Source: Lutibacter sp. (lineage in GTDB: Bacteria > Bacteroidota > Bacteroidia > Flavobacteriales > Flavobacteriaceae). Taken from it: a DNA stretch of 8,144 bases. A model generated the notes under the pieces. It had not been told where the DNA came from and did no database searches. It saw only the letters and a list, made by a program, of their open reading frames with translations. How positions within the stretch are numbered: position 1 is the stretch's first letter; each line of letters starts with the position of its first letter. The stretch is from positions 1 to 8,144 of the forward strand of contig JAKIVA010000079.1 of assembly GCA_021647265.1 (NCBI GenBank). Direction: 5' to 3'. Positions 1 through 5,738 of the stretch are shown one piece after another. A program made the translations under genes and the position numbers.

Positions 1-155
1 TTAGTACGTTCTTCGTATGATAAATTTGTTGTGGCGTTATAGTATGAGTCTTGAGAAATAACACAAACTTCATCATTAGGTAATTCATTTAAAATTTGAT
101 TTACAACAGTAGTTTTTCCACTTCCTGTTCCTCCGGCAATTCCAATAATTAGCAT
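1..155 (-). CDS. udk: Uridine kinase, N-terminal part (cut by window start)
   Basis: Reading the minus strand from the ATG at 155-153 gives 51 complete codons before the window edge. The protein starts MLIIGIAGGTGSGKTT, a Walker A P-loop (G8-GTGSGK-T15) placed right at the N-terminus after one hydrophobic strand. It continues to ISQDSYY at residues 33-39, the substrate-side motif typical of uridine/cytidine kinases of the P-loop NMP-kinase type. The family phosphorylates uridine and cytidine with ATP or GTP in pyrimidine salvage, in the cytosol. The ATG chosen is the only one that puts the P-loop at the usual distance from the N-terminus. Phosphoribulokinase and pantothenate kinase share the fold, but the QDSYY segment fits uridine kinase best. 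The C-terminal three quarters lie outside the window. Confidence 0.88.
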   Translation of the reverse strand, partial: MLIIGIAGGTGSGKTTVVNQILNELPNDEVCVISQDSYYNATTNLSYEERT

Positions 156-180
156 AAAAATTATTTATTAACGTTTTTTA

Positions 181-213
181 CAAATTTAAAGAATATATAA
201 TTGCAGAAAACAA
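181..213 (-). promoter_or_regulatory. Probable promoter of udk
   Basis: On the minus strand, TAAATTTG (188-181) matches the Bacteroidetes -7 consensus TAnnTTTG exactly. A TTG (213-211) lies 22 bases upstream, within the accepted spacing for the -33 element. The predicted start point would be near 175, leaving a leader of about 20 bases before the udk ATG. This is motif matching only. Confidence 0.45.
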
Positions 214-310
214 TTTTTATTGATTTTTGTGAGTATTTTGAATTATTTTAGTTTGAAGGAGAAATATGAATTTAATTTTACAATTTTTTATAAATTATAA
301 AAAGATCTTT

Positions 311-346
311 TAAAATAAAAAGTCCCCTTCAAATGAAGAGGACTTT
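311..346 (-). terminator. Rho-independent terminator of the tRNA-Pro/tRNA-Thr transcript
   Basis: Read on the minus strand, a 12-bp stem (346-335 pairing with 330-319, one G-U wobble) closes an ATTT loop and is followed by a T-rich tail (TTTATTTTA, to 311). It starts three bases after the 3' end of tRNA-Thr. Its orientation and position make it the terminator of the minus-strand tRNA unit. The plus-strand side has only three T's after the stem, so it should act mainly in one direction. Confidence 0.85.
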
Positions 347-348
347 AG

Positions 349-422
349 AGCCGATAGAGGGACTCGAACCCACGACCTGCTGATTACAAATCAGCTGCTC
401 TAGCCAGCTGAGCTACATCGGC
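349..422 (-). tRNA. tRNA-Thr (anticodon UGU)
   Basis: The minus strand folds as a full cloverleaf. The acceptor stem is GCCGATG/TATCGGC (one G-U), the D-arm is GCTC...GAGC, and the anticodon stem GCTGA/TCAGC holds the loop TTTGTAA, which gives anticodon TGT (Thr). The T-arm carries the TTCGAGT loop. The T stem (GTGGG/CCCTC) has one U-U mismatch at its second pair. The base after the acceptor stem (349) makes the discriminator U, and CCA is not encoded, so it must be added after transcription. The gene lies 53 bases downstream of tRNA-Pro on the same strand and just before a strong terminator, so the two are probably co-transcribed. Confidence 0.96.
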
Positions 423-475
423 TTTTAATTATTAACTTTCTATCATTACAAAATGGGGAATAATAGAACTTTTTG

Positions 476-550
476 TCGGGGTGGCAGGATTCGAACCTGC
501 GACCTCCTCGTCCCAAACGAGGCGCGATGACCGGGCTACGCTACACCCCG
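476..550 (-). tRNA. tRNA-Pro (anticodon UGG)
   Basis: The minus strand gives a cloverleaf with a perfect acceptor stem CGGGGTG/CACCCCG. The anticodon stem CCTCG/CGAGG carries the loop TTTGGGA, so the anticodon is TGG (Pro). The T-arm is GCAGG-TTCGAAT-CCTGC. The discriminator is A (476) and CCA is not encoded. It is the first gene of a two-tRNA minus-strand unit followed by tRNA-Thr. Its first ten bases are repeated exactly about 100 bases upstream, at 651-642. Confidence 0.96.
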
Positions 551-602
551 AGTTTAAAAGGGAATTTTATAATTGTTAAAAATAAAAATCACTTTAAACA
601 CC

Positions 603-658
603 AATTATTCGAGCGTTGTTTATGCCGCACTCGATGCGGCACTACACCCCGAATAATT
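603..658. repeat. Nested palindromic element upstream of tRNA-Pro
   Basis: An inner perfect hairpin, TGCCGCA (623-629) and TGCGGCA (635-641) around the loop CTCGA, sits inside an outer 9-base inverted repeat, AATTATTCG (603-611) and CGAATAATT (650-658). The inner stem is much more GC-rich than its AT-rich surroundings. Between the inner and outer arms lies CTACACCCCG (642-651), identical to the 5' end of the adjacent tRNA-Pro (541-550). There is no T-run on either side, so it is not a typical terminator. It resembles a REP-like palindromic unit, but only one copy is visible, so its repetitive nature is an inference. Confidence 0.6.
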
Positions 659-666
659 TCGGTGTG

Positions 667-696
667 CAAATATAAAACTAAAAATATATTTTACAA
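667..696 (-). promoter_or_regulatory. Probable promoter of the tRNA-Pro/tRNA-Thr unit
   Basis: On the minus strand, TATATTTG (674-667) matches the Bacteroidetes -7 consensus TAnnTTTG, and a TTG (696-694) stands 19 bases upstream as the -33 element. Transcription would start near 660, run through the palindromic element at 658-603 and reach tRNA-Pro at 550, so the palindrome would be part of the tRNA precursor leader. The promoter fits in the 40 bases beyond the stop codon of the preceding minus-strand gene. Confidence 0.5.
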
Positions 697-700
697 GTAA

Positions 701-1039
701 TTATTCGAAAATTAATTTGTACAATCTATCAATAGTTTCATGCAATTCATAAATGCTAATGTTTCTACTTTTACGTATGGTTTCTTTCCCTTCAAAGAAA
801 ATTAATATGGTTGGTTCAACAAAAGCATTATGTTTTGCTGCTATTTCCGGAGAAAAGTTTAAATCAATAGTATAAAAATTAATCTTAGGGAAATTGATAT
901 CAATTAAATTTTTAACTTTTGGTTCTAAAGATTCTCCAACGTTACAAGAAATAGTATTGAAATATAGCAAAACAGCAGTTTCAGATTTTAAAATTTTATC
1001 AAGTTCTTCTATGGAAGTTATGGTTTTTGTTTTGTTCAT
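701..1039 (-). CDS. Thioredoxin-fold protein with degenerate active site (single Cys)
   Basis: The product is 112 residues, the size of a bare thioredoxin domain, with no signal peptide. The order of elements fits thioredoxin: a strand AVLLYF (22-27), the active-site turn SCNVGESLEP (31-40), a strand INFYTIDL (53-60), then VEPTILIFFEGKE (74-85). P76 is the expected cis-proline before the fourth strand. In place of WCxxC there is CNVG: C32 is the only cysteine in the protein, G35 stands where the resolving cysteine would be, and the usual Trp is Ser. It therefore cannot be a normal dithiol reductase. It may be a monothiol or bacilliredoxin-like exchanger, or a non-catalytic binding module. Such small thioredoxin-like proteins are familiar in Flavobacteria, but I know of no assigned function. 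It is transcribed divergently from the FAD dehydrogenase gene. Confidence 0.8.
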   Translation of the reverse strand: MNKTKTITSIEELDKILKSETAVLLYFNTISCNVGESLEPKVKNLIDINFPKINFYTIDLNFSPEIAAKHNAFVEPTILIFFEGKETIRKSRNISIYELHETIDRLYKLIFE

Positions 1040-1101
1040 TTTGTAAATAACAATAATAATTGTAAAATTAGGAGAATAATAACGTTATCAATAATTATAA
1101 A

Positions 1102-1109
1102 CAAAGGTA
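1102..1109 (-). promoter_or_regulatory. Candidate -7 element for the thioredoxin-like gene
   Basis: Minus-strand TACCTTTG (1109-1102) matches TAnnTTTG. No good TTTG is seen at the -33 position. The implied leader is about 55-60 bases before the ATG at 1039. Confidence 0.35.
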
Positions 1110-1113
1110 CTAA

Positions 1114-1143
1114 TTTCTATATTTAATATTAAATTTACATTTG
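1114..1143 (+). promoter_or_regulatory. Candidate promoter of the FAD dehydrogenase / ThDP enzyme pair
   Basis: TACATTTG (1136-1143) matches the Bacteroidetes -7 consensus and is identical to the -7 box of the trp promoter at 7367-7374. TTTC (1114-1117), one mismatch from TTTG, lies 18 bases upstream. Transcription would start near 1150, about 30 bases before the ATG at 1180. The element faces the candidate minus-strand promoter at 1102-1109, so the two overlap in this 140-base divergent region. Confidence 0.45.
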
Positions 1144-1179
1144 GAGAAGAATATTTAAATATACAGCGTGAATTAAATT

Positions 1180-2802
1180 ATGAAATCAAAAATATACAAA
1201 GCTAATACCGTTATAATTGGAGGAGGTATTGCAGGAATTACCACAGCAATTGAATTATTAAACGCCAATAAAACAGTTATTATAATTGAACGAGATTTTG
1301 AAAAGAATTTCGGAGGTTTAGCTAAGGAGTCATTTGGAGGTATGTTTTTTATCAATTCACGTCAGCAACGTTTATCAAAAATTAAAGATACTGTTGAACA
1401 AGCAAAGAAAGATTGGTTTTCTTTTGCTGAATTTGACAAAAATGAAGTTTGGGGTAAAAAATGGGCCAATGAATTTTTAGAATCTACTCATAAAATTTAC
1501 GAGTGGGTTAGTTCTAAAAAAGTTAAATTTTTTCCTGTTGTTCATTGGGTTGAAAGAGGATTGCTTCAGCCAGGTAATTCAGTCCCTCGTTTTCATATGG
1601 TTTGGGGTACAGGACATGGTTTAATAGAAGCTTTGTTAAATCATATAAAAGAGCATCCAAACAACAAAAAATTACAAGTTTATTTTCAGCACAAAGCAGC
1701 AGATTTTGAAATAGAAAATGAAACTATTATTTCAATTAAAGGTATTGATGAGAAAAATGAAGAACCTTTTATTTGTGAAGCAGAAAATTTTGTTATTGCT
1801 ACCGGTGGAATTAATGGAAATATGAAAAAAGTGAGAAGTCATTGGCATAAAGAATGGAAAACACCTCCAACTATTATTTTAAATGGCTCTCATCAATATT
1901 CTGATGGTTTGATACACGATAAAGTTAGTGAAATTGGAGGGAATGTTACCAACTTAAATTTAATGTGGAATTATGCGGCAGGAATACCACATCCGTACCC
2001 CAAAAGAGAAAATCATGGATTGAGTTTGGTACCGCCAAAGTCTGCTTTATGGTTAAACTATAAAGGAGAACGTATGGGGCCAATGCCGTTGGTAACATCA
2101 TTTGATACGCGTTATTTGGTTACAAAAATATGCGAACAAGAAAAGCAATATTCATGGCAAATTTTAAATGAGAAAATAGCATATAAAGAATTAGGTGTTT
2201 CAGGATCAGAATTTAATGAGGGCATTAAAAATAAAAAAATAATTTCATTTTTATATTCGGTAATTAAAGGAAACAAGCACCTAATTAAAAGTTTAGAGAA
2301 GGATTCTCCAAATTACATTACGGCAAATAGTATAGATGAGTTAGCAAAAAAAATGAATGAATTAACAGATGAAAATGATATTGATGTTAATATTTTAAGA
2401 GAATCTATAGAGAGTTATGATGCCAATTTTGAAAGAGGTAAAAATATTTGGAATGATGAGCAAATTAGAAGAATTATGCATACTCGTGAATATAAAGGAG
2501 ACAGAAATCGTACCCTAAAACCACAAAAATTGAATCAGAAAAATGCGTATCCTCTAATTGCTATTAGAGAGTTTATTTTATCGAGAAAGAGTTTAGGAGG
2601 AATTCAAACAAACTTAAATTCACAAGTGTTAAAATCAAGCACAGATAAGAAAAACCAAACTTTTTCAAATTTATATGCAGTAGGTGAAGCTGCTGGATTT
2701 GGAGGTGGAGGATCTCATGGTAAAAGAGCCTTAGAGGGAACATTTTTAGCAACGTGCATTTTTACAGCACAAAAAGCAGCAAAACACATAACAGATAAAT
2801 AA
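1180..2802 (+). CDS. FAD-binding dehydrogenase of the COG3573 / fumarate reductase-ketosteroid dehydrogenase type
   Basis: The 540-residue product has an N-terminal Rossmann dinucleotide fold: VIIGGGIAG (G14-x-G16-x-x-G19) ending at the acidic E37 that contacts the FAD ribose. A second FAD segment is VIATGG (205-210), and the C-terminal flavin segment is AVGEAAGFGGGGSHG (500-514). Between them, GGLAKESFGGMFF near 45-57 and NSVPRFHMVWGTG (133-145) are features I associate with the uncharacterised COG3573 FAD-binding dehydrogenases, relatives of 3-ketosteroid-delta1-dehydrogenase and fumarate reductase flavoproteins. There is no signal peptide or membrane segment, so the enzyme is probably cytosolic. 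By family it should add or remove a C=C bond next to a carbonyl. The substrate is unknown. Only 5 bases separate it from the following ThDP enzyme gene, which suggests co-translation and a shared pathway. Confidence 0.88.
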   Translation: MKSKIYKANTVIIGGGIAGITTAIELLNANKTVIIIERDFEKNFGGLAKESFGGMFFINSRQQRLSKIKDTVEQAKKDWFSFAEFDKNEVWGKKWANEFLESTHKIYEWVSSKKVKFFPVVHWVERGLLQPGNSVPRFHMVWGTGHGLIEALLNHIKEHPNNKKLQVYFQHKAADFEIENETIISIKGIDEKNEEPFICEAENFVIATGGINGNMKKVRSHWHKEWKTPPTIILNGSHQYSDGLIHDKVSEIGGNVTNLNLMWNYAAGIPHPYPKRENHGLSLVPPKSALWLNYKGERMGPMPLVTSFDTRYLVTKICEQEKQYSWQILNEKIAYKELGVSGSEFNEGIKNKKIISFLYSVIKGNKHLIKSLEKDSPNYITANSIDELAKKMNELTDENDIDVNILRESIESYDANFERGKNIWNDEQIRRIMHTREYKGDRNRTLKPQKLNQKNAYPLIAIREFILSRKSLGGIQTNLNSQVLKSSTDKKNQTFSNLYAVGEAAGFGGGGSHGKRALEGTFLATCIFTAQKAAKHITDK

Positions 2803-2807
2803 CGAAC

Positions 2808-4547
2808 ATGAAAAAAACAGGAGCAAATTTAGCAGTTTATGCTTTAGAACAAATAGGAGTAAAGTATACTTTTGGTGTACCGGGAGTTCACAACATAGAA
2901 TTGTATGATGAGTTAAACAATTCAGAACAAATTGAACCTGTGTTGGTAACACATGAAGGAGGAGCTTCTTTTATGGCTTTAGGAGTTTCTTGTACTTCAA
3001 ATAGTATTGGAACTTTAATGATTGTTCCTGCCGCTGGAACAACAAATGCTATGAGTGGTATTGGAGAAGCTTTTTTAGATGGTATTCCTATGCTAATTTT
3101 TTCAGGAGGTACGCGTCAGGATAGTGGGAGACATTACCAATTACATCAGTTAAACCAAGCAAATTTAGTAAAAGAAATTACCAAGGCTTATTTTAAAATA
3201 GAAACGCACAACGATATAATTTCTACTATTTACAAAGCATACGAAATTGCAACATCAGGAGAGCCCGGACCTGTTTTTATTGAAATTCCTATGGAAATTC
3301 AAATGTTTAAAGGTGAAGTTAAAGAACTTTCTAAATATGTGAAAAATTATCAAAACCCTACAATAGAAAAACAAAAAGTAAAGCAGGCAGCAAAGCTACT
3401 TTCTGAAGCTTCAAATCCAGGGATGTATATTGGATGGGGAGCTGCCAATGCAGTTAAAAATACTGAAAAAATTGCTAAATTATTAGGTGCGCCGGTAGCA
3501 ACAACATTACAAGGAAAAGCTTCGTTTCCCGCTTCAAATGCGTATCATACAGGTTTCGGATTTGGGTCAAATTCGGTACCAGCTTCTCAAAAAGCATTTA
3601 AAAATTGCGATGCAATGTTAGCTGTTGGTGTTCGATTTTCAGAAATAGGTACTGGAAGTTTTGGAGTAAAGGTTCCTGAAAATTTAATTCATGTAGATAT
3701 AAATTCTGAAGTTTTTGATAAAAATTACCCAACTAAAATAAGTATTGAAGGAGATGCCGAAGATGTACTTAAATTACTAGTTGAAGAATTGAAAAATATA
3801 GAAATTACAAAGTCAAGTAGCAAATCAGACTTAAAAGAAGTAATTAAGAAGGAGAAGGAAAAATATTTTAATGAATGGAAAGAAAAGCAATTAGAAGATA
3901 AGGTTTCTCCAGGTTTCTTTTTTGAAGCGTTGACAAAATATACAGATGATGATACCTATTTTGTAGTTGATGATGGAAAACACACTTATTTGGCAGCAGA
4001 ACTATTACCAGTAAATAAATCTAAGCATTTTGTGTCTCCTACCGATTTTAATTGTATGGGGTTTTGTGTGCCGGCTGCTATTGGAGTGAAATTCATGAAT
4101 CCAGCAAATAAAGTTGTTGGAATTGTTGGAGATGGAGGGTTTTTAATGACAGGTATGGAAACTTTAACTGCAACAACTTATAAAAAAGGGGTGGTTTATT
4201 TTGTTTTTCACGATGGTGAATTAGGTCAAATATCTCAATTTCAAAAAATACCTTTGAAGCGAAAAGTAGCATCAGTTATAGGGAATGTTAATATTAAAGG
4301 GATTGCAGATGCTTGCGGGGCTACCTATTTAAATATGGAAAATGACTCGAAAATTGAAGAGGTTATGCAAAAAGCATTTCGAGAAGCAGCAAAAAATATT
4401 CCTGTAATTGTTGATGTAGCTATTGACTATTCTAAAAAAACATTTATGACTAAAGGAGTCGTAAAAGTTAATTTGGCAAGATTTAGTTTTAAAGAAAAAG
4501 TACGCTTTATTGGAAGGGCAATGAAGAGACATTTATTAGAAAAGTAA
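2808..4547 (+). CDS. Thiamine diphosphate-dependent enzyme, acetolactate synthase-like
   Basis: The 579-residue product has the three-domain layout of the acetolactate synthase/pyruvate oxidase family. The N-terminal pyrimidine-binding domain has the activating Glu in VTHEGGASF (E50). A central domain spans about 195-335. The C-terminal diphosphate domain has GDGGFL (G441-D442-G443). The second half of the metal motif reads FHDGELGQISQFQ, with H468-D469 where acetolactate synthase has Asn-Asn. D469 would then replace the usual metal-binding Asn. The last 35 residues form a basic tail (FKEKVRFIGRAMKRHLLEK). These changes, and the absence of any ilvN-like small subunit gene next door, argue against a true IlvB. 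A decarboxylase, C-C lyase or carboligase on another 2-oxo or diketone substrate is more likely. It follows the FAD dehydrogenase after 5 bases. No clear terminator is seen after it. Confidence 0.85.
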   Translation: MKKTGANLAVYALEQIGVKYTFGVPGVHNIELYDELNNSEQIEPVLVTHEGGASFMALGVSCTSNSIGTLMIVPAAGTTNAMSGIGEAFLDGIPMLIFSGGTRQDSGRHYQLHQLNQANLVKEITKAYFKIETHNDIISTIYKAYEIATSGEPGPVFIEIPMEIQMFKGEVKELSKYVKNYQNPTIEKQKVKQAAKLLSEASNPGMYIGWGAANAVKNTEKIAKLLGAPVATTLQGKASFPASNAYHTGFGFGSNSVPASQKAFKNCDAMLAVGVRFSEIGTGSFGVKVPENLIHVDINSEVFDKNYPTKISIEGDAEDVLKLLVEELKNIEITKSSSKSDLKEVIKKEKEKYFNEWKEKQLEDKVSPGFFFEALTKYTDDDTYFVVDDGKHTYLAAELLPVNKSKHFVSPTDFNCMGFCVPAAIGVKFMNPANKVVGIVGDGGFLMTGMETLTATTYKKGVVYFVFHDGELGQISQFQKIPLKRKVASVIGNVNIKGIADACGATYLNMENDSKIEEVMQKAFREAAKNIPVIVDVAIDYSKKTFMTKGVVKVNLARFSFKEKVRFIGRAMKRHLLEK

Positions 4548-4618
4548 GATATTAAAAATACTTATATTATCATTGTGAAAAATTATAATCAAAGGTGTTA
4601 AATTAGAATAAATTGCTC

Positions 4619-4626
4619 TAAATTTG
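4619..4626 (+). promoter_or_regulatory. Candidate -7 element of trxB
   Basis: TAAATTTG matches TAnnTTTG exactly and would start transcription near 4632, about 22 bases before the trxB ATG at 4654. No clear TTTG is seen at -33. The TTG at 4624-4626 that would give a longer trxB reading frame lies inside this element, which argues against that start. Confidence 0.45.
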
Positions 4627-4653
4627 TTCATCAATAAAATAAAAAGAAGAATT

Positions 4654-5601
4654 ATGTCTGATACTATAGAAAGAATAAAATGTTTAATAATTGGTTCGGG
4701 ACCTGCAGGTTATACAGCAGCAATCTATGCTTCTAGAGCCGATTTAAAACCTGTAATGTACACAGGAATGCAAATGGGAGGCCAATTAACAACAACTACT
4801 GAAGTTGACAATTTTCCAGGTTACCCTGATGGAACTGACGGTACTGCTATGATGGAAGATTTAAAAAAGCAGGCTGAACGTTTTGGTACTGAAGTGAGAT
4901 TTGGAATGATAACAAAAGTAAATTTTAGTACTGAAGTTGGAGGAATTCATAAAGTAACAGTTGACGAATCCATTGAAATTGAAGCAGAAACGGTCATTAT
5001 TTCAACAGGAGCTACGGCTAAATATTTAGGTTTGGAAAGTGAGCAACGTTTAATTGGTGGAGGTGTTTCAGCCTGCGCAACTTGTGATGGCTTCTTTTAT
5101 AAAGGTCAAGATGTTGTTGTGGTTGGTGCAGGAGATACAGCAGCGGAAGAAGCAACTTATTTGTCAAATATTTGTAAAAAAGTTACGGTTTTAGTTCGTA
5201 AAGATTATATGCGTGCTTCTAAAGCAATGCAAAAAAGAGTTGAGAATACACCAAATATTGAAGTGAAGTTTAATACGGAGATTGACGAAGTTTTAGGTGA
5301 CAATGTGGTTACAGGTGTTAGAGCTATTAATAATATAACCAAAGAAAAAGAAGTAATAGATGTAACAGGTGTGTTTATTGCCATTGGACACAAACCAAAT
5401 ACAGGTATATTTAAAGATGTACTAGAAATGGATGAAACAGGTTATTTAATTACTAAGGGGAAATCTACAAAAACCAACTTACCGGGTGTGTTTGCAGCTG
5501 GAGATGTGCAAGATAAAGAATATCGCCAAGCAGTTACAGCTGCAGGTACAGGTTGTATGGCAGCCTTAGATGCAGAACGTTATTTAGGTTCATTGGTATA
5601 A
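4654..5601 (+). CDS. trxB: Thioredoxin reductase (NADPH)
   Basis: The 315-residue product has the standard length and order of low-molecular-weight bacterial thioredoxin reductase. FAD-binding GSGPAG is at 14-19, the redox-active pair CATC at C141-C144 is followed by DG, and the NADPH Rossmann motif GAGDTA is at 158-163. A basic VRKDYMR segment (181-187) is suited to the NADPH 2'-phosphate, and the C-terminal FAD motif AAGDVQD is at 281-287. It reduces thioredoxin with NADPH in the cytosol. The frame stays open back to a TTG at 4624, but the ATG at 4654 gives the normal N-terminus (MSDTIERIKCLIIGSGPAG) and avoids a start inside the -7 box. It appears to be a single-gene unit with its own promoter and a strong terminator at 5622. 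The degenerate thioredoxin-like protein at 701-1039 is not an obvious partner, since it lacks CxxC. Confidence 0.96.
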   Translation: MSDTIERIKCLIIGSGPAGYTAAIYASRADLKPVMYTGMQMGGQLTTTTEVDNFPGYPDGTDGTAMMEDLKKQAERFGTEVRFGMITKVNFSTEVGGIHKVTVDESIEIEAETVIISTGATAKYLGLESEQRLIGGGVSACATCDGFFYKGQDVVVVGAGDTAAEEATYLSNICKKVTVLVRKDYMRASKAMQKRVENTPNIEVKFNTEIDEVLGDNVVTGVRAINNITKEKEVIDVTGVFIAIGHKPNTGIFKDVLEMDETGYLITKGKSTKTNLPGVFAAGDVQDKEYRQAVTAAGTGCMAALDAERYLGSLV

Positions 5602-5621
5602 ATAATAGAAATCACAATTTT

Positions 5622-5650
5622 AAAGCTCAAACTTTCGTTTGAGCTTTTTT
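5622..5650 (+). terminator. Rho-independent terminator after trxB
   Basis: An 11-bp perfect stem (AAAGCTCAAAC at 5622-5632, GTTTGAGCTTT at 5637-5647) closes the tetraloop TTTC and runs directly into a T-run (5645-5650). It begins 21 bases after the trxB stop. It isolates trxB from the transporter gene. Confidence 0.92.
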
Positions 5651-5714
5651 ATGTCAAGGGGAAACGTTTTCGTTATTTGTATCAATAATAAATACACCAC
5701 ATTAAATAACTGCG

Positions 5715-5722
5715 TAATTTTG
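5715..5722 (+). promoter_or_regulatory. Candidate -7 element of the transporter gene
   Basis: TAATTTTG matches TAnnTTTG. The implied start near 5729 leaves only about 10 bases before the ATG at 5739. No TTTG is found at the right -33 distance; the nearest, at 5676-5679, is too far upstream. Confidence 0.35.
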
Positions 5723-5738
5723 TTAAAAATTTAGAGAA

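Noticed and set aside
266..313. Tiny plus-strand frame MNLILQFFINYKKIF preceded by a good AAGGAG sequence
   Set aside because: Fifteen AT-driven residues with no convincing promoter or T-rich terminator on the plus strand and no recognisable product. The Shine-Dalgarno match is likely chance in a phylum that rarely uses it.
623..641. GC-rich palindrome as a Rho-independent terminator of the thioredoxin-like gene
   Set aside because: No T-run follows the stem on either strand, and a better promoter match lies between the gene's stop and the palindrome.
473..700. Plus-strand 75-residue frame beginning MSGWQDSNLRPPRP
   Set aside because: It is the antisense reading of tRNA-Pro. The GWQDSNLRPPRPKRG string is a well-known artefact of tRNA complements, and the rest runs through the palindromic region.
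1173..1355. Minus-strand 60-residue frame over the start of the FAD dehydrogenase gene
   Set aside because: Antisense of the Rossmann-fold coding region; the Pro/Ile-rich product mirrors the Gly-rich GGGIAG codons. The same applies to the minus-strand frames at 2746-2952, 4329-4532 and 5205-5393.
2808..4547. Assignment of the ThDP enzyme as acetolactate synthase IlvB
   Set aside because: The fold fits, but the metal motif is His-Asp rather than Asn-Asn, there is no small-subunit or ilv gene nearby, and it is paired with a flavin dehydrogenase, so the specific name is not supported.
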